Origin: Liolophura sinensis
Taxonomy: Eukaryota; Mollusca; Polyplacophora; Chitonida; Chitonidae
Direction: 5' to 3'
Assembly (NCBI RefSeq): GCF_032854445.1
Contig: NC_088307.1
Location: 13,530,017 to 13,594,016 of the forward strand
DNA: 64,000 nucleotides
Shown here: positions 47,002 through 60,210 of the stretch, piece by piece
How positions within the stretch are numbered: position 1 is the first letter of the stretch
Layout of the letters: every line of letters begins with the position of its first letter
Notes under the pieces: model-generated
What the model saw: only the letters and a program-made list of their open reading frames with translations
What the model was told of the DNA's origin: nothing
Database searches by the model: none
Position numbers and translations under genes: made by a program

Positions 47002-49608
47002 TATTTTCTTTTACATGGTTTTACATATATGCAGATTATAAAGGTATATACTTGTCTGAAATATATAAGATGATAAGTCACAAAACTCACAGAAGGCCTG
47101 TACCCTTACCATAAACTAAATAGTATGTCACATGGTATAAATGCATTCACGTGTTACATGTTAAAATATGAAAACATGATCGTTTGAAGCTGATATCATC
47201 TGACAAATGTGAAAGTGGTGCACATCTTCTGCATTTTAAACAATGGAACTTACTTAAGATAGAAACATAACGTAAGTCTGTCTGACTTCTTGGCATCTGA
47301 AATATATTGAACTCCCAGACATAAAAGTAGGCTTAGAAAAACAGGGCTACGATTGCATGTCATGGAAGTCTAACAAAGCATGCAAGTGATATTTCTATTA
47401 TAATCTCTTAAACCTCTTATCGGATTAAAACACATCGTCACCGGTCCTCCCCCAACTACAGGTTATCTGGCTTTACTAAGTTATAAAAGACTAAGACTGA
47501 GGAACATGACTGTGGTCTGCCTGGTCTACTGTACCGACTTACTGGCATGCCGCAAGGTCACAGGCTTAGCTCCCCTCTTTTCCACGTTTTCCAGATCTCT
47601 AAACCACAAAATCTCCATTTCACATGTGTATTTCTAAAATTATCCACCACTACTGGTTAAAACAATCCAGACACGATTGTAAAACAAGGGAAAAGCTTAT
47701 AAATTAACTGACCTATTTAACTGATAGGAGGAAGACTATGTATTCTCCCCCCACCAGAATCTGGTACCAGTACTCAGAAAGTTTGAGTGTTTAAATTGTC
47801 TATGGTAAGGTTTATCTTGATGACTCAGGAGGTGCTGGAGAAATACTCCAGTGGAGATCAAGTGTCTCCATGTGACCCATATCCTACACCGTTATATGCA
47901 CTTCAAAACTTTCACTAGGCCACATACTTCATCCAAACAGGAGTCGTATTAGCGTTTAATCAAATGAGAAACATATTGACTTCAGTGTAATGGTGCATAA
48001 AGTACTTTCATGAGTTTCTGTCAAGTCATGTGAAATGTTTTAGAAGCATGGCATAATAATTTTTGGATTCTTTAAAAATCGATTTTTACCATTTTGTAAA
48101 TGTAATCTATAAAAATAAATGTACATAAAAGTATGCATAGTATGCATATATTAACTTTTTGATTAATTAATTTGCTCAACAACAATGTGATGAGTAACAA
48201 CTTTATAAAATTCATTTAAAATCCTTAATCTGTGCAACAGGCAGTCAGTCCTCAATTCAATTTGTTTTTCTTTTCATTTGCAATGTTCACTTAATTAACA
48301 AAGAATATGCGAGTCTCCCACCCTTTAATTTCATGGAGCACTTCTTGTTGCATCATGCCATATGAAGCATCAAATCGCTTCATCATGCAGCGCACACATC
48401 ACAGGTGCTTTGATACCGCTGCGTTAACAAGTTCGTGTAAAATAGCACCAGCATCACTGTAACTTCAAACACCTGTACAGACTAACTTGTCTGACTCAAC
48501 ACCACAACCCATTTACCACCTGTCTTTTTTTTTCCCTTCTGATGATAAGTAATTGCCAAAAACGTAGACAGAAAACTCGAAGAATATACTAATATTACTT
48601 AGTTATGACCCGGGTAAGCTTTCTAATTATAATAGAAGCTTGTCTGCTATTAATTTCATACATAATTATGTTTGATACAAGGAACCTTAAACTCCACAGC
48701 CGGGATGTACACAATTACTGCTAAAGTATGCAGAAGTCATGTTACTACAGAGCAGGGGAAGGAACGAAAGACCAAATCATTCATAACCTTACTGTGTGTA
48801 ATCCCAAAAGTATTTCTCTTCAGACACAACCATTATAAGAACCAAATACTGTACTGAAAAAAAATTTTTTACATAAATTTGATTCACTAATTTCGCATAA
48901 ATTTGAGAGCTCTTACTGATCTTACACAGATAGATTGAGGGTTCTTTCGACAGTGGGATAAAACTCTACTGGCAGAAAACAATTTTCAAATATTCCAAGA
49001 CCTTTCCCTTTTTGAGGAAAACTTTAAGGGCAAATATTTAGAATATATAATGACTATTAACGTTCCACATGAATATAACCACTAAGTACTATTAAATCGA
49101 AACTACACATAACTGTTTTTTTTTTTTTTTTTTAATAAAGGTAGGTATATCTCTGCATATACTCTGCAGCAGTGCAGGCATTTTTTTCTAATTGTTAACA
49201 ATCACAGTCATGACTACCTCCAGATGTCCATGTACGAGCGAAGAGTTTACAGGTGACTCTGATGACTAGATCTGCTGAAGGGCGAGTGTTACTTAATGAC
49301 ATGGACTGAGATAATCGTCTAATTACAAACTAATTACACTAACATGACCACATAAAACTATCATAACCATGATAGTTCAGATCAGGCCTGTAGCACATCA
49401 TGTCACACATGGACACTGATAATGTAATGAAGAAAGGAATATAAGCACGTTCATTAAAAAAAAAATGCATTTAAGTTATACCTAACCTACTTAATATCTT
49501 CTAATTAATTAACTGGAATATTGGGAACATCATGATGAAGTCTTTGACTTCAGGTGCAGTACAAGTAGAAACAGTCAAACGTATATAATGGCCTACTCTG
49601 GACGTATT

Positions 49609-49829
49609 GCTCTTAATTCCCCAACCTTTTCACATGTGAAAGAGCAACTTTCAGAGCAATTTATGCACGTTTTTAACTTGATTTTGAAAACGAAACTAGA
49701 TTGGTTGAATGGCCAATTTCAGGGCTTCACAAAAACTATCATTTCATCACTCGACACAGTAAATTGCCTTCAAAAATATGCCTGAATAAACACCTTGCAA
49801 ACATGCAAAAAGGTTGGAGAATTACAATA
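49609..49829 (+). mobile_element. MITE copy 5
   Basis: It starts AATTCCCCAACCTTTTCACA and ends CAAAAAGGTTGGAGAATTAC. The interior matches copies 1 and 6 (GAGCAACTTTCAGAGCAATT, GGCCAATTTCAGGGCTTCAC). Confidence 0.85.
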
Positions 49830-51510
49830 CTTATAAATACAGTTAAGCTGCCGTTTTTCTGTTTTGTTTATGATTACAATATCAGCAAGTAAAACCAGAT
49901 ACGTGCTGGCAGTTTGATAGTTGTTGGCAAATGGTCACAGGTGAACAACCTGTGAAAACTGGTCTCGTCACTTCACAGTTACGGTTTTATTCTAACTGTT
50001 TAAAGGCAGCTCATTGGGCAAAGTCACACACTAAAATAGTCACTGGTCTGTTATTTCTCACCATATTATATAAAGTATACAACCAATGCAGAGGAAATAA
50101 AGGGGCATTTTTGAGGTAAAGTTGTGTGCGGCTAAATAGTGACAACAGCTGGAAGAGTACACAGTCCAATTACTGTATAAAAACGACGAAAAGAAATTAA
50201 ATAATTATAGTTACCTTGATTTCAGGAGAGCATGATATACTAGACGGAAGTCTGATCAGCACAGGTACATGTCAATGAGTTTAGTGATCAATTAATTTTT
50301 AAAGGTGATCATCAAACTCGGGTAAAGCATTTATCTGCACAGGTACAACAACAGCAACTGAACAGTAAGTTAATCACACTCAGGTGACACATTCAGCATC
50401 ACAAGTAACAAGTATGATGCTCAGGTGAGATAATGCAATCACAGTCCAGGTGAGAGAGCTAGACTTTGTCAAAGGTAAGTTGATCAGACTCTACACCACG
50501 TGAGGCTGAGATTCTGTGTCACAGGTAAACCCTTCCCTAACAACCCACATGTACCTGAGGAATGGACAAGTGAGGTTAACAGGTAAGACCGGGTCAGCTG
50601 ATCAGTCAGTGACCAAAAACACCTGCAGGAGACTGACCAATAGAGTCCTGAGGCCACTGGTCAGTAGGCTGATGGACACACACTAGCTCACTCTTCCCAC
50701 ATAAACAGGTATGTACTGAGGGGGTGGCTATTTCTGTTAGTAAAGCCGTAAATGCTCAAAAACCATCCGCCAAAACATGTTTATGCACAGAAACAATGGA
50801 ATTAGGCCCCCTACAAACTTTACAAGAGACAACCTGCTGATTAATGAATAATTTTAGTCTCAAAAATTCCCTCACAATGTCATTATTCTCCGTATAAAGT
50901 ACTCCACAATTTTGTCCCTTTACCGTGTTACAGTTTTTAGGGCCCTGTACTAAACACTACCTAAATTGGCTTAATTTGCAAGGATTAATCTGCAGGCTCC
51001 TGATCTGTACATAGCATTAATCAACTGTGTGTTTGTAAAGCCCCGAGGGCAAACTGGGTCACACTGCCCACAGGAAGTTGGGGCTTTATCACTAACACTA
51101 ACAGCCCAGGTAACAGTTAAGCAGTGTATTGTTAAGTTACATAACAGAAGTTTGTCCAGCTGAAGGCTGTGTGGGCGTCCTCTTAAACAGCTCCAAATCC
51201 CTTTATCTAAATCACATGGTCAGATTTAATACAATTTCTTTACAAAGATATTTCATTGGTGAGTATATTTAGTACACTCCTTACCTGCCACACTTCAGAA
51301 TTCTTCACAAACTGCATGTCCTAAATCCCTTAATGTCTAAATGACACGAGCTGATTTAATGCCATTACTGCGCTTAAATAATTCTTATTGAGTATTAAAC
51401 GTAATATTCTGTCATTTTTCAATATATATAAAAAATAAAAAAAAAATATCTGCTTTACTTTTAGCTGACTAAGTAGCATTATAAGTTCATCATTCTTTGT
51501 CAGTTTTGAT

Positions 51511-51779
51511 TTTTTTTTTTTTTTTTGATTGGTATTTTACGCCGTACTCAAGAATATTTCACTTAAACGACGGTGGCCAGCATTATGGTGGGTGGAAACC
51601 GAGCAGAGCCCGGGGGAAACCCACGACCATTCGCAGGTAGCTGGCAGACCTTCCCACAGACGGCCGGAGAGAAAGCCAGCATGAGCTGGACTTGAACTCA
51701 CAGCGACCGCATTGGTGAGAGACTCCTGGGTCATTGCGCTGCGCTAGCGCGCTAACCAACTGAGCCACGGAGGCCCCTC
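51511..51779 (-). mobile_element. Full-length tRNA-derived SINE (family A) with 12-bp TSD
   Basis: In reverse orientation the head reads GTGGCTCAGTTGGTTAGCGC (A box) and GTGAGTTCAAGTCCAGC (B box). The body has TCTCCGGCC and CCACCATAATGCTGG blocks and the tail ends in T (A in sense). The target-site duplication GTCAGTTTTGAT flanks it at 51499-51510 and 51780-51791. Open frames inside are not genes. Confidence 0.93.
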
Positions 51780-52903
51780 GTCAGTTTTGATATCCAATAT
51801 TTGAACATTGGCCTGTGTCAACTTACTGATAAGGCTTCGTGCAAGGTGACTTGAAGTCCTAAAACAGGATGTCACAGGTGTTGTGACTTTGCACTTGTTT
51901 CTGGGAGTACCATGGTCACAGCATATGTCAGAGTACATGTACCACTAAAGACAGCAGCCCTTCTAAAGGGGGGGTGGAGGAAGGGCATACTAAGGAGCAT
52001 GGGCCGTTAGGGGCGGGTGGTTGTCTGCAAATGCCCAGGTGTGCTTTCACCAGGTAACAAGTAAACCGGATAAAGGAAGTTACAGAGTAAAGCTTAACCC
52101 CTGATAAGACTATTCAAAAAGGCTTTGATAACTTAATCCTATTTTTTTTTCTTTTGTATACTTTTTAATTTTTTTACTTGAGCCTACAAGGTGCCTCAAG
52201 AAGAAAACACATAAGATCTTTCATTTCCTACCGCTTTAATATGCTAATGTACATGTAGATTACTGAAGTTTAATTACCAGTGAAGCCTGATCAGCTCATT
52301 TAAATTAAAACATACATTGTTAAAATTCAAATCTAAACATTTTATGCAAATCAGAAACTCTTGCCTGCCGAGTCTAATTCTTCCAGTATGTAGCTGATTG
52401 ACTTGCAGGTAGTCAGTGACAGAGTTCTATATATGTACATGAATACCTTCACATTATTACTTGGAGTTAAAAAAAAAAAGGGAAAAATTGACACAAAACA
52501 TAATGTGAATTTAAATTCCCTTCATTTCTTCTGGACTCTTAAAGTGTTGAAAGGGTTTAATTTGTTGACTTAAATTATATTTTTTGTTAATTTTTAATTT
52601 TACAACAACTTTCAGTAGTAGTTACTGATACTGTTTTCTGCCAGTATTAAAATCTGTCTACATACTGGCTTTCATTAAGCTTTAATTTCTAGGTCTAGAC
52701 TTCATAAATTTCATATACATATGTAGAACAGTGTAGGAAAATGAGAAAGGCTAATTTGTTTTTCATGCAACCGTTTCTTCACATCGACAAAATTACCTAT
52801 TTCTGGTATTACATATACACATATGTAATCAATGGTTTTTCTTTCCATTGTTACTTTAACAAAACTATTCCACTCAAGTTTCATCACTGAACTCTGAGGT
52901 TAG

Positions 52904-53070
52904 CAGTACAAAATATATGTAGAGATAAGTTATTATTCATTATTCATAGCAGTACAAAATATATGTCTAGTAAATTATTCATTATTCATAGCAGTACAAA
53001 ATATATGTCTAGTAAATTATTCATTATTCATAGCAGTACAAAATATATGTCTAGTAAGTTATTATTCATG
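52904..53070. repeat. 42-46 bp tandem repeat, nearly 4 copies
   Basis: The unit GCAGTACAAAATATATGTCT plus AGTAAATTATTCATTATTCATA recurs with few changes; the first copy is 46 bp and less regular. Confidence 0.9.
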
Positions 53071-54962
53071 TTACTCAAATTCAAGTGAGCTACTCTACAT
53101 AAAAAGTCAATAGAACATCTTTGAGCACTTGATGTTTGTGCTACGGCACGTGCACTAGGCATACATATACACCTGTAACAGCCATGATTGGCCAGACCCT
53201 CGTCTAACGAATAATTATACGTACAGGGCGGGAGCTAATGACGTGCTGTACTTATGCGGAGACCACCTTAATCAGCATGTACATTTACACACTCAAACGT
53301 TTACCCTCTGTTTTCGTTTTCATAAATATTCATGTTTTACGCCAGCAATCTGGATTCACAATTATAATCATTATGCCTCGACCTTTCCCCTTGCCCTACA
53401 CATAAATTTACTTACTGTATATGTATATATATACAGACAAAGAAACACCTTTTCAACTTTTCTACATGATCATATTCCGACTGCGGTCTTGACTTGGTCT
53501 GGTCTTTTGCAACCAATGAATTGTATTTGCCAGACCAAGGTATGCGAATGTATCCATCTGACATCTCTACCACCAACCACATACAAAAAACCTCGTCAGA
53601 TGCAACTGCTATTTTCCTAGTGATACTCCAGCTCTTGTCAAAGTCAATCTGAGATACGCTGCACTAAATCATAATTCTGTTCCAAATACACTTTGCTCAT
53701 TTTTCCTGTTACAATGTTACATAATGCTGCTATAAAAGTCAAGAGAATTACACTGCATAGCTGGTTAGACTGTGCAATACAAGAACAGATGTTTGCAACG
53801 CGATTTAAGCCTCTCAGACCGCTGGAATCTCAAAAATGCATTCTGCAGATCTTTTTTGTTATACAAAGATTTTACTTTTTCATTTACTTTATCTGTGCTT
53901 TGCACCAGCCTGAAGAATTTTTCACTTAAGGAGAGATTTGTCTACCAGAAATTTTGAACAGTGTTACCCTTCACTGTATCAAATCTGGCTGCCATTCCCC
54001 TCTAGTTGACCTTGATATACCTGGTCACCAGAACCCCCCTGTAGAACAGTGCTAATTAATGATCTACACTAATGACCGGTAGTAGGAAGTCCGCTTCCTG
54101 CGCATCCCCCCACCGCATGAAGGTCAAGGCTTATCTCACCTGAGTAATCCTCGTTAACCTGTCCTCATTATTGCAGGTAAATACTGACAGGTAGGTCCCC
54201 ACCTGTACTGTACACAATGTTTCTGCCAGATACTTGTCTAGTCCGTCCATCAGAACTGTTTTACCTACAGTTACCTGTTTACATCAACCGCATTAAACTG
54301 CCTAAATATTCTACAAAACTTTCCTAATTAGCAAACCTTTGGACTGATATATTGAACAGTGTAAATACTACCACACATCAAAGCATCTGCAAAGCATATA
54401 ACAATTGAAAACTTTCCTACATAACATTGTTAAAGTCACCTTGATGAAAAGTAACAAAAATTATATAGCACTCATTTTTTTTTTAAAGAATGTGATTCAA
54501 ATTGGCTTTGTACATATAAAAAAGTTTAAAACAATAGTGATAAAAAAAAAAAAAACTACAACCAAATTTTCCCCACACATGTCTACATCTTCGTAAAGTA
54601 AACAAAGGGTTTATGGTTAAAGCTCCATTATTGACATACAAATTTGGCGATTTAAACACAACCCAATAAGGTACACTGCTTTTTTTTTCTTCAGTATAAT
54701 GAAACATATGGTGCATACTGTTGAATTGTCACTGTCTGTATGCTACAAAGCTAATTCACACCTGGATGACCGTGTATACACCTACACGGTAGAAACTGAC
54801 ACCCATGTTAAACCAGGTGTTAATTAAAAGATGTTTGCATTGTTTTCTAAAAAAAAAGTTCATTTTAATGTCAATCCACATAATAACAAAACTCATTATG
54901 TTGCATCTAAGAGCTTTACTCATAATGCAGCTTAACCTTGACCATCCCAATATAGCTGTTTC

Positions 54963-55028
54963 GTCATTATCGTTAAATATGGAAATCCTAGTCATTATCG
55001 TTAAATATGCAAATCCTTGTCATTATAT
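54963..55028. repeat. Short direct repeat (TCATTATCGTTAAATATG), about 2.5 copies
   Basis: TCATTATCGTTAAATATGGA and TCATTATCGTTAAATATGCA each precede AATCCT, followed by a partial third copy. Confidence 0.8.
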
Positions 55029-55994
55029 GTAAAAACGAAGACTTCTACCAGAACACTTCAAAGAGCCACAGCTTACACACATATGGCTGCTTTCACCAAA
55101 AAAACTTAAAAGTCTTAAATGGCTTGACAGGACTAAGGCTTGAACTCAGATTATGAGGCATTCCAACATCTAACTCTTTGCTGTAAACAGTACTGACTCC
55201 TGACACTGTAACACGACACATGTACATGTATTATAAACTGATGTGTTGAGAAATGTCCATGCACACACTTCAACATGCTAATATTTTCCCTTGTGAAATA
55301 TTCATGTCAAATTGGCTGTGCATGCTTTCATTAAGCTTCTCAATGAGGTACAGTCTTGTTTCAAACAAAAGAAAGTTTCCAAGTCAGAGAAAACCTGTTT
55401 TAATTATTAATAGCCAAAATGTCACAAAACACATGGACTTGGTAATACTTCAGAGATCACGACACGAGACAATTAAGATAAATTTCAATAAAGCCAGCAA
55501 TTTGCAACCCCCCCCCCCCTTAAAAAAAAAAAACTATAAAAGAACTCACAAATTTATCACTGTTTGTTCCAAGCCCAAACAACAAACAGCCATGTATCAC
55601 TGTAGTGAATGAATTAAGTGCGAAATGTTTAGCAACTAAAAGAATGTAACCGTGAGAACCTGACCTGTGAACAATGCTGCAATTTGTCACTTTAATGAGG
55701 CACTATTTGGTTACCTTTTTCATTCGTGTTTTTACGTTTTGTTATCTGCCTACATGTTACTTTTAATGCATATCACCTTACAGGTTAACGAGTTAATTAC
55801 CGCCGAACCATCAGGACAAAACTGATGGCATTGTGAGACTGGCTTTTTGACCACACCGGGTAATTTAATTACAGTTTTGTTCACGCACAAAGGTAACTAC
55901 GCAAATGTGTGAATAAAACGTACTTGCTTGAACTGTGATTCAAGACAAATCTGTCAGAAAACATGATCATTGGTTTCAAACATCTACATCATTA

Positions 55995-56214
55995 TACCGA
56001 ATTCCTCAACCTTTTCATTTATGCAAGACCAACTTTCAATGCAATTTATGCACATTTTCAATTTACTTTTGGAGACAAAACTCCACAGGATGGATTGGCT
56101 AATTTCAGGGCTTCACAAAAAGTATAATTTTAACAGTCTACAAAGAATACTGCCTTCAGAATATGCTTGAAAAAACACTTTGCACACATGCCAAAAGGTT
56201 CAAGAATTACAGTA
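55995..56214 (+). mobile_element. MITE copy 6
   Basis: The left end is TACCGAATTCCTCAACCTTT and the right end AAAAGGTTCAAGAATTACAG. The interior matches copies 1 and 5. A SINE is inserted 18 bases beyond its right end. Confidence 0.85.
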
Positions 56215-56232
56215 GTTACAAAAGCAAAATGA

Positions 56233-56497
56233 TTTTTTTTTTTTTTGATTGGTGTTTTACACTGTACTCAAGAATATTTCATTTATATGACGGCGACCAG
56301 CATTATGGTGGGTGGAAACCGGGCACAGCCCGGGGGAAACTCACGACCATCCGCAGTTTGCTGGCAGACCTTCCCACATACGGCCGGAGAGGAAGCCAGC
56401 ATGAGCTGGACGTTAACTCACACTGACCGCATTGGTGAGAGACTCCTGGGTCATTACGCTGCGCCAGCGTGCTAACCAACTGAGCCACGGGGGCCAC
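56233..56497 (-). mobile_element. Full-length tRNA-derived SINE (family A) with 11-bp TSD
   Basis: Same structure as the copy at 51511: T-run tail, CAGCATTATGGTGGGTGGAA, GACCATCCGCAG, and the head GCTAACCAACTGAGCCACGG in reverse. The target-site duplication AAGCAAAATGA lies at 56222-56232 and 56498-56508. Confidence 0.93.
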
Positions 56498-59056
56498 AAG
56501 CAAAATGAAATGTGAAGAATTGAGTTAATATGTAAGAGCAAAATCCACACAAAGCTTACCGTCACTACATGTATATTTTATTGCTGTTAATGGCAATCTC
56601 AAAACAAAATTATTACCTGAGAACGGATTCAAATTTGCATTATAATGTATAAAGAAAGCTATAGGTGTTGCGAATGATTGTTACTACAAGTCACGTACGC
56701 GCTCCGTTGTACAGGAACCTTAGTATTAATATAGATCGTTAGTGAAGTGATCGCTCTAATGACTTTCCGGTATGTTGGTCAGGTGTGGTGCGCATATTTG
56801 TGACCAATCTGCATATACCTATCACAAACATCAGACCACAGCATCATTTGGTCAAAAAAAAAAAATAAATAAAAATTAAGGAGATAAAGTTAAAGGACAG
56901 GTGAGTTGTACGAATTACGCAGGTATGCAAGAGGTGGCGGCCCCATAAGGTGAATATTCAAATATGGAGACTAATTAGGAGCACTAATGAAGTTCTAAAT
57001 GGTAATATATGGCTGCGCACCTGGGTCGTTTTGACTGACCTGGACTTCACTTACCTTTACGGACAGGCGTTTAATTTAAATTACTGTATTTGACCTAAAG
57101 ATAAGCCCAGAAAAGTGCACATTTTAGACTAAAAAAGGTAACAGAATATTTTGTTTGGTGTAGAAACTACATTACAAACAAATCTCAAAATACCTTTTTA
57201 AAATTCACAAAATTGACATAATCACACAAAAAGATATACTAAGTCATGGACGAGACTTTAGGATAAATACTACAAATAATTTTATTGATGTCCCCACACA
57301 GAGCCAGTTAATGACAGACTGAAATGAACGTTGTGTTACAGAGTGGATGTAAAACTGCGATGATCCCATCTCATTAACGTGACATACGGCTGATTACCCC
57401 TGACACAAAGATCAAAGAGTACAGGTGAACATCAAAGGCAACATGCTCTTTGTTCAAAATTCAAAGAGAAGGCCAAAGATCAAGTGGTAGTTAATTGCTA
57501 AAGACTCCTGAACTTGGAATTGAATTAAAAGATCGCAGATTATTTAACTGTATTAAGATATACCACCTATAAATTTAACGGCAGACTGATTATACCCTAG
57601 ATATATGACAGAGCAGACATTAAGTTTAAAGTCAACACCACGCAACACATTTATAATGGAATGAAGAAAACACAGCTTTAATAAGACTCGCATATAAAAC
57701 TAGTGTAAACACTTAAGAATATTTTATGGTTATTTCTACGCAACAATGCTTCAAATATATTCTCGATATTCAAAGCTTACAACCTTATACTACCAAAGCT
57801 TCCATAACGAACGTGGGTTTACAAGGTGGTAAGTCTCATGACACATATAATCGTAAGGTCGAAGACCTGGTAAGCACAAAATGAAACCAATACTCATGTC
57901 ATATGATACACGACACAGAGACCTCACTCACATATGGTGTGAAAGAAAATTCAGAAAGCTTTACCTGTCTTGAAAAAACAGCTGTCAATCAGACAATGAT
58001 TGATGGGGAACAATGGCAGTTGCTAATCCTACTGTTCAGTTTCATATCTGTGTAAAACTTAAGCTGGATAAATCACAGAGGCACTTCTGCAATCTGTCTC
58101 CATGGACAGCACACACACACACACACACAGGTCGCACATCCAGAGTCCGCTCTTATACAAATCGACCCTCAGAGAACATCTGATGCTGGTAGGGACCTCC
58201 AGAGCTCACGGCCGGGCTGAGGACTATAAGCAGGCTCCCTTCTCTATGTAGGCCTGTGTAATGCCAGTTTCACTTCCTGGTGGTGGAGCTCTAATTAAGG
58301 CTGACGTTAGGCCAGGCCAACGGCATATGTAGAAAGACACTAGCTGTATACTCACATTCCGACCCCTTCCCCTCCGTTAACAATCAATTATTTAAGAAGC
58401 ACTCCACCAGCTATAGCTGTACCATATGCCATAAATAAGAGATGTTCCTGTTTCTTCTTGTATCCAGCAGGGTAGAACAGTGACTGTCTGTACTGTATGG
58501 TACAGATAACAAGCTGCTGTAGGGAACTTCACACAACTTTGATCAGCTCAACAGTCTTTCAATTCAGCAAAGTTCTTTCAGCAAAACCTCAAAATCTACT
58601 GCAAGATCCACTTGAGATCACCTCATTTCTTCTTTCAGAAACATTCAAGCATTAGATTTTTCTTACCAATGTGACCAAATTCCTTCCGGTGAGCAACATT
58701 CCAAATACCTAACTTGCCTTACCCACATAATCCGTTTTTCATCACCCAAATTCTTCCTTCATCCAAGACATCCAAGTACAGTATCTCTGCTCACTTATAA
58801 CAGCTGGATGCACTGTGAAAGAGAACTGCTGTCTTCTTGGAAGGTACTGCACCTACAGAATCTCATATCACATACACTGTGTCTTTACAAGATGGACTAT
58901 ATCTCTTTCCAGGAAAATAACATGACCAGCGTTGAATAAAAGTCAATAAAACAGGTAAGATGAACAATGTATCGAAGCGCCTTATCAAAGTTTAAAACCC
59001 TTTCCAGGTAATGAAAAAATCTGGTCAAATAAACAAAGACAGAATACATTCAATAC

Positions 59057-59159
59057 CTGTAAGCCTAACTGGAAGTCATGTAGTGACTTTTCAAACTCAC
59101 TGGTCTGGCTTATGATTGGGTGTTCAGCAGAGCTTGCAGTTACCAAGTCCTGATATGCC
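59057..59159 (-). CDS. Unassigned exon-like frame
   Basis: Between a TTTGTTCAG acceptor and TTACAG|GTATTG donor (minus strand) lie 103 bases without stop. They encode a natural-looking peptide: AYQDLVTASSAEHPII, then SQTSEFEKSLHDFQLGLQ, predicted mostly helical and polar. Phase would be 2 in and 0 out, which does not fit any RasGAP exon here. I do not recognise the protein. The donor and pyrimidine tract are weak, so it may be chance. Confidence 0.25.
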
Positions 59160-60182
59160 CTGAACAAATTCCTCCTACTTCGTGGTTAGGCCCTATTAGC
59201 TTGAGGTACAGAAATAGTTCCATGCATGGTCATTAGGACCACGTGAACCAAGATTAATGGCCTTATAAATTACTCCTCATTAAGACAGCATTAACAGCAG
59301 CAAAAAAAGAAAACCGAACCCAACTGGTCCTGCTTCTGAGCCTTGTCCTTTCTGGGTAAGCCAATCATATTGAATAAGCAGTTAACTGATCAGCTTAAGA
59401 GTACAATACCTGCCCTTTTGCTCCCACTGTTACAAAAACAGATTCACTGAGGTATAAAATGGGAGAGTTCCGACTGAAATAAACAATACTTTACTGATGC
59501 TCAACTCACAAGCTATACAGATTCCTCCCTGTGAAGAAAACCTATGTGTTCGTTATCAGTTTTTTCCTGGGCGTAGGCAGACATGATGAATATGGATGAC
59601 TATCACTTAAGTGTCAAAAACAAACAAAGTTTATGGCTGAAAATTTTGTAATAAGATCATTACACACTTTGTTCACAGTTCATGTACACCTCTGTTTGAA
59701 TGTGTATTTCACTAACACTTTGATCCTGTACATGTAGTCCTTACCTTAAACTCCATCAAAATTACATTTCTGAAATGAAAATTTCTCACGAGCTCAATTG
59801 TAAGAATACTTTTGCGCTTCAGTTTCTAGTTGAGAATTTCAGTACAGAACCTATACAGTGAGTTATGGATAACTGCACGTGGGTGGGAAACTCCAAAATC
59901 AAACTGCTGTTTTCCAAAAGAAACTGTCTAGCAGTACTGCTTTTTTTTTCAGAAGAAACTGTCCCACACTATTCTATGGTTCATGGATATTAGCACCTTT
60001 TTACAATCTCTCCATCACTCTCACCTCTACTAAGAACCAGGTTCAGAGAGTCAGGAAGCCAGAAGTGCTTGAGGGGTTTTCCCACCTCTCCAAGCTGACT
60101 CAGCTCTCACCCCACGCAGCATCAGCCCTCTGGTGAGGAAGAGATAAGCTCAATGTGGGGCTAAGACAGAATTGGAAAGGAC

Positions 60183-60210
60183 GGGGGGGGGGGGGGGGGG
60201 GGGGGGGGGG
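60183..60210. repeat. Long G homopolymer
   Basis: An unbroken run of about 28 G, with lesser runs elsewhere at about 25580, 37716, 19197 and 8862. Such lengths are error-prone in assemblies. Confidence 0.9.

Larger units (their letters stand above)
42295..51498. other. Upstream noncoding region with one FN3-like stretch
   Basis: Mostly AT-rich unique sequence. It holds (TA)n at about 44530-44556 and 46951-46994, a T run at about 49117-49133 and MITE copy 5. The only protein-like signal is the FN3-like stretch at 45050-45240 on the plus strand. It may include promoters for the RasGAP gene, but none can be pinned down. Confidence 0.45.

Noticed and set aside
47254-47296. 43-base exon-like block with acceptor and GTAAGT donor on the minus strand
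   Set aside because: The ATG frame ends in the wrong phase for the PH exon, and the phase-2 frame has no start; the pyrimidine tract is poor.
51537-51768. Open frames and tRNA-like head near 51.7 kb and 56.4 kb
   Set aside because: They lie inside SINE copies flanked by target-site duplications.
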